Positions 35,609 to 44,625 of a DNA stretch of 45,866 nucleotides are shown here, piece by piece. The DNA comes from an uncultured Candidatus Poseidoniales archaeon. GTDB lineage: Archaea > Thermoplasmatota > Poseidoniia > Poseidoniales > Thalassarchaeaceae. The DNA lies in the NCBI GenBank assembly GCA_902573015.1, contig CACGIE010000008.1, positions 1 to 45,866 on the forward strand, read 5' to 3'. Numbering within the stretch: position 1 is the stretch's first letter; each line of letters opens with the position of its first letter. The notes beneath the pieces were generated by a model. That model worked only from the letters and a program-made list of their open reading frames with translations, was not told the origin of the DNA and did no database searches. Made by a program: the position numbers and the translations under genes.

Positions 35609-37461
35609 TCGTTTTCAATGATGCAAAACGGATATTCTGATTGCATAGGCGGTAAAAACAGTTGATTGCAGTCTCTAACAACAGAAGACAGGCTCAGTAT
35701 GCTTCCTACACCCATGCTTACTGAAACTGGCATCATTGAAATCGGGCTAGGAATGTAGTCTTCGCCTGTCTGAGAAATTATTAGCTGTATTCCATCCCCC
35801 TCTGGGACAATTACATCCATCCCGAAGAACTCCATTTTAGCAATCACTGTAGAGCCCGGCGAGAGTACCTCTCCTTCTTTACCTCCATCATGAAATCGCA
35901 AATCCATCACAGCATGACCGAGGTGCATGCCGTTACTTGATTGAACCATCTCAACGAATAGATGGCCGCTAGTGGAAAGTTGAGAAATTGTAGCTTCAAC
36001 ATGGAAGGTTGGCGTCCCTACTATCCTGGTTTCTTCCTCGAATTCTGGGCATTCTACTGTAAGACTCGAGGTTGTGGTGATAGTGTCACTACCTCCAATA
36101 ATCGAGCAGTAGTCCATGTCCATATCTATCCAGTGTATATCATCTGGAGGGTATGAAGGCTCAACACGCCAACCTCCCATATTGTCCTGGACCTCGGCTA
36201 TCAGTCTAGGTTCTGGGCCTTTGTCCATCAGGTAGAAGTTGAACCACTCAAGTAGGTCATCTGCCCAGTCCCATCTTAGTGTGTAGGGGAAAGCCTCTGC
36301 CCCCCTGCCAGAATTCAGATTCTCATGTCCCGATCTTCTATCGGGATAGTCGTGACCCCATTGTCCGTATAGCCCCTTAACTTCGAATCCTGCATCAATC
36401 ATGATATTATGCACAGGAAATGCCATGTGTGGGTCTACATTCCAATCTTGCAATCCATGAATGATGTAGACAGAGCCGTTATAGTTCTGAATTGCCCTAG
36501 TTAGGAAGTGTCTTTCCTCCCAGTAATCGCTTCCTATCCAAGCGAGGTTGTCCCCAGTGAGGTAGGCTCCAACGCCCGCGTAGTATCCCTCCATGTATCC
36601 TTCACACGCATTCTGTGCGTCCTCTAGATTGCCATCGAGACCGAAGCTTCCATACACCCCATTGTGCATTATCGCACCTCTTGCCTCCATGCTTCCGTTT
36701 CTCCACATTAAATCATGCATACCAATAAGACCTGACATTGGGACAATCGTCTTGAGATGAGGAGAACCCATCGCAGCAGCTTCCCATGGTGTTGAGCCGT
36801 CGTATGATTTCCCGATTGCTCCAACATTTCCATTGGAAAATGGTGCCTTGCCAAGGTACTCGATGGCTGCATGAATGCCCAACTGTTCATCGAGACCCAT
36901 GAGGTCCATGCAATGATTAGATTCCCCGGTTCCGAAAACGCTAACCTGTGCTACTCCGAAACCATGAGGTACAAAGTTCTCAATAAGGAACCTCCCTAGT
37001 CTGTCTGCAGGAGTTAATGCGTCTACATCGCCATCATCATAGTATGGGCCTATTTCGGTAATAATCGGTACCCTGCAATCTTCTGGGATCTCAGAAGAGT
37101 CCATATCACATCCTTCTATGATTGGGAGCCAGAGGCCTAGGTGGACTTCAGCCCCTCCTAATGCTCCAGCACCGCCGTCTGAAACAGTAATTTCAGGAAC
37201 TGGGACAAAAATCGATCTTACGGTATCGATAGGGTATGATCCATTAGATGATACTCTACTGAAGACATCATCGTCTCTGTAAATCAGATTCGAACGATCC
37301 TCCACTCTAGGAAGCCAGTGTTCTTCATCTACGTCCATAGATTCGGTAGAACCGTCTCCCATGCATCCTGAAAAAACTGGTGCCAGCAAGAGTAAGGCCG
37401 CTAGATAGGTTCGATGAACTACACACCGGTCCACTAATTGCACGATTGGGCGGGTCTGCAT
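35605..37461 (-). CDS. Lipoprotein of the CocE/NonD (X-Pro dipeptidyl-peptidase S15) hydrolase family
   Basis: Lipobox-like LLLAPVFSGC; nucleophile region NVGAIGKSYDGSTPWEAAAMGSPHLKTIVPMSG; YIIHGLQDWNVDPHMAF; GQWGHDYP. Confidence 0.87.
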   Translation of the reverse strand: MQTRPIVQLVDRCVVHRTYLAALLLLAPVFSGCMGDGSTESMDVDEEHWLPRVEDRSNLIYRDDDVFSRVSSNGSYPIDTVRSIFVPVPEITVSDGGAGALGGAEVHLGLWLPIIEGCDMDSSEIPEDCRVPIITEIGPYYDDGDVDALTPADRLGRFLIENFVPHGFGVAQVSVFGTGESNHCMDLMGLDEQLGIHAAIEYLGKAPFSNGNVGAIGKSYDGSTPWEAAAMGSPHLKTIVPMSGLIGMHDLMWRNGSMEARGAIMHNGVYGSFGLDGNLEDAQNACEGYMEGYYAGVGAYLTGDNLAWIGSDYWEERHFLTRAIQNYNGSVYIIHGLQDWNVDPHMAFPVHNIMIDAGFEVKGLYGQWGHDYPDRRSGHENLNSGRGAEAFPYTLRWDWADDLLEWFNFYLMDKGPEPRLIAEVQDNMGGWRVEPSYPPDDIHWIDMDMDYCSIIGGSDTITTTSSLTVECPEFEEETRIVGTPTFHVEATISQLSTSGHLFVEMVQSSNGMHLGHAVMDLRFHDGGKEGEVLSPGSTVIAKMEFFGMDVIVPEGDGIQLIISQTGEDYIPSPISMMPVSVSMGVGSILSLSSVVRDCNQLFLPPMQSEYPFCIIEND

Positions 37462-37493
37462 GAATATTAGGGATTAATGCGGGGTGTTTCCGG

Positions 37494-37916
37494 CTATTCT
37501 TTCATCATCATCCTAAGTTCCTCTACTGAGCGTTGTTCGTCGAAGTAGACTACTTCTAGGGAGTCATAAAGCTCGGAGTCCCCCAGTTCCTCTACCAAAG
37601 GCAAAATCCTGCCATAAACTTCCGCTGCTGCCTTTTCTGTTTGGTACGCCTCTTCGAGTATTTCCTTGTAATTTGAAGTATGAACTATCGGAGATGGGTC
37701 TCTCTCAGTTATGGCAGTTCCATCCAGTTTTACGATAGCGGAGCGAACTGTGGCAGCGTGAATCACAGATTCGTTGACTTCATTACTGAAGTGAGCGGAT
37801 AGGTGGAGCCTGTGAATCCCTGACACGTATGCAGAATAGTGAGCATACATTGCTATTGCTCTTAGTTCCCAAGATAAAGCTTGATTTAGCGCTTCGACTA
37901 GTTGACTGTTCGACAT
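37494..37916 (-). CDS. Ferritin-like / bacterioferritin-like protein
   Basis: NQALSWELRAIAMYAHYSAYVSG...HFSNEVNESVIHAATVRSAIVKLDG...EKAAAEVYGRILPL: four-helix ferritin-like pattern. Confidence 0.72.
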   Translation of the reverse strand: MSNSQLVEALNQALSWELRAIAMYAHYSAYVSGIHRLHLSAHFSNEVNESVIHAATVRSAIVKLDGTAITERDPSPIVHTSNYKEILEEAYQTEKAAAEVYGRILPLVEELGDSELYDSLEVVYFDEQRSVEELRMMMKE

Positions 37917-38019
37917 ATCTCTCTCGATACTCTACTTGTGGCGAGTGCTATCAATTCTCGCTTTTGACTAGAGTTTTTTCGGCCGCAACATATGTGTCTG
38001 TGTCCTGACTCGAGTAGAC

Positions 38020-39522
38020 GTGAGTGCATACGAAGAATTACTGACGAGGCTGAAAGATATCGACTTGATTAGACAGATAGGGAGCCTATTGAGTTGGGAT
38101 CAGGAGGTGCTGATGCCTCCAAAGGCGGCTCCTCTAAGGGCAGAGCAACTTGCTTGGATTTCGAAGACTGCCCATGAGAGGCTAACTGACACCAGAATAG
38201 GAGAAATATTGGATGAGATTGAGTCCAATGATGATATGGATGCGATTACATCGGCGAATATCAGGCTTGCGAAGGAGGCTTTTGACAGGGCAACGAAGTT
38301 GCCTACAGAGTTCGTTGAAGAGATGGCGAAGCATCGTTCCAAGGCTCTGATTTCTTGGACTGAGGCAAGGGAGAAGGACGATTTCTCAATTTTCCGTGAT
38401 GACCTCGAAATAGCGATTGGGCATGCAAGGATGAAGGCCGATTTCTTCGGATATGATGGTCTGAGATACGATGCCCTGCTCGATCTTTACGAAAGCGGTC
38501 TAACCGTGGAAAGACTCGACCCCCTGTTCTCGGGTCTTAGAGAAAATGTGGCACCCCTGATTAAGGAAGTAGTGGGAAGAGACGAAGGGCCAGATCTCTC
38601 ATGGGTTACAGAAAGCACATGGAGTCAGAAAGCACAGGAAGAGTTGAGTCAAAGTGTTTCTGAGGCAATAGGTTTCGACTTTGAGGCAGGAAGGAGGGAC
38701 CTGTCCACTCACCCCTTCTGTGGGGGGCCTAATCCCGACGATGTGAGGTGGACAACTCGCTATAGTGAAGAAGAGCCGTTCGGATCGCTGTTTGGTTCGA
38801 TGCATGAAACAGGTCACGGCACGTACGAACAGGGTAGACCTAGGGATTTGGACTTCCAACCAGCAGGAAAGGCAAACGGTCTTGGGATTCACGAGAGTCA
38901 AAGTCGCCTCTGGGAGAATCAGGTAGGAAGATCCAGGGAATTTTGTGAATGGTCCATCCCATTGTGGAGGAAGTTCTTCCCAGAAAATATGGATGGAGTC
39001 AGCGCAGAGCAACTGTGGCAGGCAGTTAATTTGGTGAAGCCTGGGTTAATCAGAGTAGATGCTGATGAAGCCACATACAATCTACACATCATGATCAGGT
39101 ATGAGATCGAAAAGCAACTTATTGCTGGTGAAATAGATGTAGATGATCTTCCTGATGCTTGGGACGAAATGTACCATGAATACTTGGGAATTAGATCTCC
39201 TAACCGTACATTGGGGGTGCTTCAGGATATTCACTGGTCAATGGGTGCAATCGGCTACTTCCCAACGTACACTCTCGGGAATCTGTACGCTGCTCAACTG
39301 CTCGAGTCAGCTAGAAAAGATCTCCCAGAACACGATGCTCAGATTAGGGAGGGAGACTTCTCCCCACTACTGAAATGGATGAGGGATAATGTCCACTCAA
39401 GGGGGAGCGTGCTAGAGCCAGCGGAACTAATCAAGGAAGCAACTGGACAGGACCCATCCCCTGATGCTTTCATTAGATATCTTAGTTCAAAGGTTGAGAG
39501 ACTTTACGGAGTTAGTGCTTAG
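38020..39522 (+). CDS. M32-family metallocarboxypeptidase
   Basis: HETGHGTYEQG zinc motif, LLSWDQEVLMPPKAAPLRAEQLA, GIHESQSRLWENQVGRS; GTG start. Confidence 0.95.
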   Translation: MSAYEELLTRLKDIDLIRQIGSLLSWDQEVLMPPKAAPLRAEQLAWISKTAHERLTDTRIGEILDEIESNDDMDAITSANIRLAKEAFDRATKLPTEFVEEMAKHRSKALISWTEAREKDDFSIFRDDLEIAIGHARMKADFFGYDGLRYDALLDLYESGLTVERLDPLFSGLRENVAPLIKEVVGRDEGPDLSWVTESTWSQKAQEELSQSVSEAIGFDFEAGRRDLSTHPFCGGPNPDDVRWTTRYSEEEPFGSLFGSMHETGHGTYEQGRPRDLDFQPAGKANGLGIHESQSRLWENQVGRSREFCEWSIPLWRKFFPENMDGVSAEQLWQAVNLVKPGLIRVDADEATYNLHIMIRYEIEKQLIAGEIDVDDLPDAWDEMYHEYLGIRSPNRTLGVLQDIHWSMGAIGYFPTYTLGNLYAAQLLESARKDLPEHDAQIREGDFSPLLKWMRDNVHSRGSVLEPAELIKEATGQDPSPDAFIRYLSSKVERLYGVSA

Positions 39523-39538
39523 AAGAGCAGGGGTGCAC

Positions 39539-40624
39539 ATGACAGTATCCAGTCTGACTGACTACTCCTCCTTAGTCAGAGAGATTGGAGGGGAGTGTGC
39601 CTTCGTCAGAGTTTCAGGAGAATTACTTGTATCGGGTTCCAAATCAGGAGAGGTTGCTTGCTGGGATTTGAACAGCGGTAAAGAGATGTGGAAATCCAGG
39701 TTCGAGGGTCCTTGTTCCAATGCGGATTCCAACAAAGATTTCCTATTCTTCACAGAGTCAGATAGAGTTCATGCAATTATGTTGTCCTCTGGAGATGAGG
39801 CTTGGTGCGTGGAACTGGAGGGTTCGAGCGATCTTGTTAGAGTTTCATCAGAATGCGTTTGGGTGACTTCGTCAGTTTACAACTTCGAGATTCAGGACTA
39901 TTCAGAGGGTTCGGTATGGAAAATTGACTATTCGGGAAAAGTTAGGTGGAGGGGGGACACGATAGGGAGAGCCTGGTCTCTTTCTGATTTTCAAGGACAA
40001 GCAATCATGGGACTTAGTAGGCCTAAGTGTGGATATGCCATTGCATCCGAAACAGGAGTTGAATATCTTGAGTTGGAAGAAAATAATCCGATAACTGCTG
40101 GATGTAAATTAGATGGAGGAGGGATAGTTTTCGGGCATAGCAATGGATCAGTGACTGAGATAAATGGAGGAGTCTCCTCTACGGTTAGCATAGGAGACTC
40201 CGCTATCCGCACAATGGATTGCGGAAGTAGTTGGGTTGCAGGGCTCGATTCTGGAGTCGTTTCAACGGGCGAATCCCTAGGATCTTGGAAGATAGAGTCT
40301 TTGGAATCCGTTGATGTAGTTTCATTCGGCCCTTCGTTAGACGATGTCGCAGGCATATGGTACTCGTCTTGGAACGGCAAAGGAGGAATTTTCCTAGTCG
40401 ACTCTTTAACTGGGAGTCTGCAACTCGAGCTATCTCACGGATCTAGAATAGTAGCCTGTTTCGCTACTGAGCATACGATTTGCTTTGGAGATATTAGCGG
40501 ATGCATACACGTAATCGAGAAGGAGGTTCTCCGACGTCGTTTCGGAAGGCTCCCAGAAAGAGATATCGAATCTGAAAGAGAATCGGAGCTTAGGAAGAAA
40601 ATACGTGCACTGCGAGGTTCCTAA
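39539..40624 (+). CDS. Cytoplasmic PQQ/WD-like beta-propeller protein
   Basis: ELLVSGSKSGEVACWDLNSGKEMWKSRFEG, SDRVHAIMLSSGDEAWCVEL repeats; no signal peptide; charged C-terminal tail. Start ATG 39539; the track start 39464 overlaps the M32 gene. Confidence 0.75.
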   Translation: MTVSSLTDYSSLVREIGGECAFVRVSGELLVSGSKSGEVACWDLNSGKEMWKSRFEGPCSNADSNKDFLFFTESDRVHAIMLSSGDEAWCVELEGSSDLVRVSSECVWVTSSVYNFEIQDYSEGSVWKIDYSGKVRWRGDTIGRAWSLSDFQGQAIMGLSRPKCGYAIASETGVEYLELEENNPITAGCKLDGGGIVFGHSNGSVTEINGGVSSTVSIGDSAIRTMDCGSSWVAGLDSGVVSTGESLGSWKIESLESVDVVSFGPSLDDVAGIWYSSWNGKGGIFLVDSLTGSLQLELSHGSRIVACFATEHTICFGDISGCIHVIEKEVLRRRFGRLPERDIESERESELRKKIRALRGS

Positions 40625-40683
40625 TTTGCAGTGGAAAAACACTCCCAAATACCCCTATTTCCAGTGAACTGCTCCAATATAGA

Positions 40684-40697
40684 CGAAATGTTTATGA
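40684..40697 (+). promoter_or_regulatory. Archaeal BRE/TATA-like promoter for the structured RNA
   Basis: cgaaatgTTTATg: BRE-like CGAAA followed by a TTTAT core about 26 nt upstream of the first predicted helix at ~40720. Confidence 0.55.
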
Positions 40698-40717
40698 GCC
40701 ACCCATTACCCTGTGTT

Positions 40718-41285
40718 TTTTGCCGCTCCGGGGGAGTGGTGTGAGGGCGCTTCGGCGCGACTCGCGGGCCACAAAAACCGAGCCCCGAAACCGGGGCGGT
40801 AGAACCGAAATCCGAAAGGAAATCGGGGAAAGGCTGGAGCGTCTGTGGACGCAAAGGCCGCGGCGAATAAATCGGACGAACTGGAGGCAACGAAAGGGAG
40901 AGCGAGATAGGAGCTGAAGAGATACACATGCGTAGGGGGAAGAAAATGAACCTGGGTCATGTAGGTGGGGAACGAGGCAGAGATAACTGGACGCAAGGAA
41001 GGGGAAGGAAACCAAGGGAAACACCAGGCAACAAGGGCGGGGAGACCCGTGGAGAAGCCAGTATCGAGACGTGAAAGGAAAATCGGAGACGAAATACCAG
41101 AAGCGGATGCGGCGAATGAAAGGGAGATCTATCATTAGTCGGAAAATGACAAAGGAAGAGCATGAAGTTCCGGAGTCGTCTACCCGGGGGAACCCGGGCC
41201 TTCGGGCCCGGGGTATACCCGGACCCTGCGGAGTTAACAGGGGGGGAAGCTCCCCCATGTGCTGAACCCCCTGTTGCTCCCACCT
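40718..41285 (+). ncRNA. Large structured non-coding RNA, family not assigned
   Basis: About 705-nt gap between convergent genes. GC-rich helices with A-rich loops. Plus-strand tetraloops: C(UUCG)G at 40751-40754 and 41201-41204, CC(GAAA)GG at ~40814-40817, CGGG(GAGA)CCCG at ~41042-41045. Hairpin GCCCCG-AAAC-CGGGGC. Closing helices GCCGC 40722-40726/GCGGC 40860-40864, UCCGG 41169-41173/CCGGA 41219-41223 and AGGUGGG 40963-40969/CCCACCU 41279-41285. No convincing ORF. Boundaries approximate. Confidence 0.75.
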
Positions 41286-41328
41286 GAAATCGGCCCAGAA
41301 ATTTTCTGAAGATTAGTGGAACTATTTC

Positions 41329-42930
41329 TTATTCGCTTGGACCAGTCATATCACCAGGTCTGACCCATTCTTCGAACTCCTCCTCATTCACCAGATCCAG
41401 TTCGATAGCACTTTGCCTAAGAGTAAGTCCTTTCTCATGGGCATTCTTAGCAATCTTAGCTGCATTGTCGTATCCAATGTACGGATTCAGGGCTGTGACT
41501 AGCATCAATGAGTTCTCGAGGTGCTCGGTAATCTTTGCTTCGTTTGCTCTGAGTCCGAGTATGCAATTTTCAGAGAAAGATACACAGCTATCTGATAGGA
41601 GCCTTGTGCTATGCAGGAGATTATGGATCATCATCGGCTTGAAGACGTTCAGTTCGAAGTTTCCCTGGCTTCCACCGATGGAGATAGCAACATGATTCCC
41701 CATTACCTGGCAACAGACCATAGTCATGGCTTCAGACTGTGTTGGATTGACCTTGCCGGGCATTATACTAGAGCCAGGTTCGTTCGCGGGCAGGGAGAGT
41801 TCTCCAAAACCACACCGGGGTCCGGATCCAAGCCATCTCACATCATTGGCTATCTTCATCAACGAGGCTGAAAGTGTATTCAGAGCGCCCGAAGCCGCTA
41901 CTATGGCATCGTGAGCTGCTAATTGTGCAAACTTATTCTCTGCACTGATGAAGGGTAGACCTGTCTTTTGTGAAATCTTATCAGCGACTATTTCTGCGAA
42001 TTCGGGATGAGCATTGAGGCCGGTTCCAACTGCAGTCCCTCCCAGTGCTAGTTCGTACAAATCGTTCAGAGCCGTTTGAATCCTAATCAAGTCGGCATCC
42101 AACATCGACACGTAAGCACCAAACTCCTGTCCAAGTGTTAGTGGAACGGCATCCATGAGGTGGGTTCTACCAATCTTGACTATGTCAGAGAACTCTTCCT
42201 CCTTCTCCGTTAGAGAATGTCGAAGTTTCAGTACTGATGGAATTAGCCGATGTTGTATTTCCTCGGCTGCAGCGATGTGCATTGCAGTTGGAAACGTATC
42301 ATTACTAGACTGCGCGCGGTTTACATGATCATTAGGGTGTACCGGAGACTTACTGCCCAGCTTTCCTCCAGAGATCTCAATTGCCCTATTCGCAACAACC
42401 TCGTTTGCGTTCATGTTCGTCTGAGTCCCAGAGCCCGTCTGCCAAATCCTCAGAGGGAAGTGGGAGTCTAGATTCCCTGAAATCACCTCTTCGCATGTTT
42501 CCGAGATCAGTTTTCCAATGTCATCTTCCAATACTCCAAGTTTGACATTTGTCTCTGCTGCTGCCTGCTTTAGGATTCCAAATGCACGAATCACAGATCT
42601 GGGCATTCTATCTTCTCCTATATCGAAGTTGATCAGAGACCTTGCTGTCTGTGCCCCATAGTATCTATCAGCAGGAACTTCTATGTCTCCCATTGTATCA
42701 GTCTCAACTCTCACTTTGAGATTGGTCTTGTGAGGTTTCCGAGGCTCTATCTCTTCAGAGGTGAGCCTGTTGACAACGGCTCCAGAAAGGGAGTTTTCAA
42801 TCATCTTGGAAATAGTGGCAGATCTTCCTTCCCCTCTACCCTTACCAACCCTAGCGTCCAATCTTCTAGCAATATCCTCTGGAATACTGACTGAAATTAT
42901 TCTACGATCACCGACACGATGCTTCGCCAT
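41329..42930 (-). CDS. fumC: Class II fumarate hydratase with N-terminal ribbon-helix-helix domain
   Basis: N-terminus [41 protein letters not shown] (RHH/CopG-like); then [74 protein letters not shown] (fumarase signature). Confidence 0.93.
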   Translation of the reverse strand: MAKHRVGDRRIISVSIPEDIARRLDARVGKGRGEGRSATISKMIENSLSGAVVNRLTSEEIEPRKPHKTNLKVRVETDTMGDIEVPADRYYGAQTARSLINFDIGEDRMPRSVIRAFGILKQAAAETNVKLGVLEDDIGKLISETCEEVISGNLDSHFPLRIWQTGSGTQTNMNANEVVANRAIEISGGKLGSKSPVHPNDHVNRAQSSNDTFPTAMHIAAAEEIQHRLIPSVLKLRHSLTEKEEEFSDIVKIGRTHLMDAVPLTLGQEFGAYVSMLDADLIRIQTALNDLYELALGGTAVGTGLNAHPEFAEIVADKISQKTGLPFISAENKFAQLAAHDAIVAASGALNTLSASLMKIANDVRWLGSGPRCGFGELSLPANEPGSSIMPGKVNPTQSEAMTMVCCQVMGNHVAISIGGSQGNFELNVFKPMMIHNLLHSTRLLSDSCVSFSENCILGLRANEAKITEHLENSLMLVTALNPYIGYDNAAKIAKNAHEKGLTLRQSAIELDLVNEEEFEEWVRPGDMTGPSE

Positions 42931-42938
42931 GTTAATTG

Positions 42939-42958
42939 TATTAATAACTTATTAATAA
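42939..42958. promoter_or_regulatory. Tandem palindromic repeats TATTAATAA-ct-TATTAATAA upstream of fumC
   Basis: Two identical 9-mers with 11-bp periodicity, 9 nt upstream of the fumC start, adjacent to a TATA-like ATATATTTA (minus strand). Confidence 0.6.
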
Positions 42959-42981
42959 ATATATTTACCACAGTCTAATCC

Positions 42982-43464
42982 TCATACTCTCTCTACACTG
43001 ATTATCTTCTGTGGGGACAACGGTCTATCTCCGGGACGAGTCTCCGTGGACTCGATCTTTCTTACGACTTCCATCCCCTTAGAAACTTCGCCGAATACAG
43101 CGTGGTTTCCATCGAGCCATGGAGTGGGTACCGTGGTAAGAAAGAATTGGGAACCCCCCGTATTTGGTCCTGCGTTCGCCATTGAGAATATGCCGGGCTT
43201 ATCGTGTTTCTTCGCCAATGCAGATGTCTCACAAGGTATTTTCCAGCCGGGACCTCCGGTACCGGCCCTCCCATTGTTTGCATCGCTGGAATGTGGGCAT
43301 CCTCCTTGGATCATGAAATCCTTGATTACTCTATGGAAGTGTAAACCATCATAGAAGCCATCGTCTACTAGTTTTAGGAAGTTGTTTGTTGTCTCTGGGC
43401 ATTCCTCGGTGTACAATTGAATGTCTATCTCTCCTGCACTCGTTGTCATCCTTACGTATGTCAT
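42982..43464 (-). CDS. Cyclophilin-type peptidyl-prolyl cis-trans isomerase
   Basis: GEIDIQLYTEECPETTNNFLKLVDDGFYDGLHFHRVIKDFMIQGG, GIFSMANAGPNTGGSQFFLTTVPTPWLDGNHAVFGEV. Confidence 0.96.
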   Translation of the reverse strand: MTYVRMTTSAGEIDIQLYTEECPETTNNFLKLVDDGFYDGLHFHRVIKDFMIQGGCPHSSDANNGRAGTGGPGWKIPCETSALAKKHDKPGIFSMANAGPNTGGSQFFLTTVPTPWLDGNHAVFGEVSKGMEVVRKIESTETRPGDRPLSPQKIISVERV

Positions 43465-43509
43465 ATTGCATATGTAGGAAAACAGGTTCAATATGGTATT
43501 GTATTGCGG

Positions 43510-43908
43510 CTATGCAACTATTGAGCCCGGCAGAGTTCCTTCTGAGACCTCCAACAGTCTGACTGTACCATCTGCATCTAGGGCACCCAAGACGAGGAAT
43601 TGGGAAACGAAGCCCGTGGGCAGTGTCTTCTCTCCTAGGTTGATAGCGCCTACTACCATCCTTCCAATTAATTCCGAACGGGAGTAGTTGGTAATCTGAG
43701 CTGAGCTCCATAGCCTTCCAACTATTGGTCCAAAATCAACTCTAATCTTGTAAGATGGCTTTCTCATCTCTGGGAATTCCTGAACATCATCAATTATTCC
43801 GGCTCTCATATCTAGGGAAAGAAATTCTCCAATTCCGATATACTCCTTTCTCTCAAGTTTGGAAGGGTTGTATGGCAGATTTTCTGGATCAATATCGTGC
43901 TGTCCCAT
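43510..43908 (-). CDS. CsaA-like tRNA-binding-domain (OB-fold) protein
   Basis: LDMRAGIIDDVQEFPEMRKPSYKIRVDFG, SSAQITNYSRSELIGRMVVGAINL, LVLGALD. Confidence 0.85.
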   Translation of the reverse strand: MGQHDIDPENLPYNPSKLERKEYIGIGEFLSLDMRAGIIDDVQEFPEMRKPSYKIRVDFGPIVGRLWSSAQITNYSRSELIGRMVVGAINLGEKTLPTGFVSQFLVLGALDADGTVRLLEVSEGTLPGSIVA

Positions 43909-43912
43909 CTCT

Positions 43913-44497
43913 TCAACTCGCGATTTCGGACTTGAAGGTGAGGGGAATCAATCTTATTCCAGCCTCCTCAAAGGCTTCCAATCCTCCCTCTTGCCTATCT
44001 AGAATAGTGATACAACAGACCACATCACAACCCATCTGATTGAGCATACTTGCCGCCTTCAAAGCGGAGCCCCCGGTAGTTGTGACGTCCTCAAGAAGAA
44101 CTACCCTATTCCCCGGCTGTAAACTAGATCCTTCTATCCCAGGTGGGTTTCCGGTCTTTCTCCCACCCCTACCCTTCGGTTCCTTCCTAACAATAAAACC
44201 TCTCAATGAGGACCCCTTTTCTGCCTTAGCGATTGAAATTCCGGTTAATGGTACAGCTCCTAACTCAAGGCCTCCAACTGCATCTACCTCTCCGATCTTC
44301 TTGATTTGATCATGAATTAGGACTCCAAGAAGATGAGCGCATTCCGGATCCATCATGACAGGTTTCATGTCAAAGAAGTGCTTACTCTTTCTTCCACTGG
44401 CTAATGTGAAGTTCTCTTCCTCGGAGAAAAGATAAGCAAGATCGCGTATTCTGTCAATTAGTATTTCTCGAGCCTGTTCCACTGATGTTGAGGTCAT
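43913..44497 (-). CDS. pyrE: Orotate phosphoribosyltransferase
   Basis: FTLASGRKSKHFFDMKPVMMDPE, VGGLELGAVPL, VVLLEDVTTTGGSALKAA (PRPP motif). Confidence 0.94.
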   Translation of the reverse strand: MTSTSVEQAREILIDRIRDLAYLFSEEENFTLASGRKSKHFFDMKPVMMDPECAHLLGVLIHDQIKKIGEVDAVGGLELGAVPLTGISIAKAEKGSSLRGFIVRKEPKGRGGRKTGNPPGIEGSSLQPGNRVVLLEDVTTTGGSALKAASMLNQMGCDVVCCITILDRQEGGLEAFEEAGIRLIPLTFKSEIAS

Positions 44498-44625
44498 CCT
44501 ACCTGTTCTGGCCTAGACGTAATGTGATGAAGATTGCCTTCGTTGAGGTGGATTTAGAGCAAGATGACGGTGAATGTTCTTGGACGGTCTCTTCGGAGTG
44601 GGTAGTGCTGTTGCGAGGGGAAGGC

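Noticed and set aside
40692-41283. Minus-strand ORFs of 96-188 aa (e.g. 40692..41258) in the GC-rich gap
   Set aside because: Low-complexity Ser/Pro/Arg/Phe-rich translations with no domain, overlapping each other in several frames; they are the antisense shadow of the structured plus-strand RNA.
40960-41285. Archaeal SRP RNA on the minus strand: GGGGGUUCAGC...CCCUGUUAAC...CCGAAG...GGUUCCC resembles the SRP Alu domain, the ends pair (AGGUGGG/CCCACCU) and the length is ~320 nt
   Set aside because: No SRP helix 8 GGAAG/AGCAG motif, the minus strand is pyrimidine-rich in loops, and the UUCG/GNRA tetraloops are canonical only on the plus strand. Kept as an alternative to be tested with Infernal.
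40718-41285. RNase P RNA on the plus strand
   Set aside because: Size and GC content would fit, but I could not find the conserved P4 sequences (GAAGUCC-like and ACAGAAUCCGGCUU-like). Not excluded without a covariance model search.
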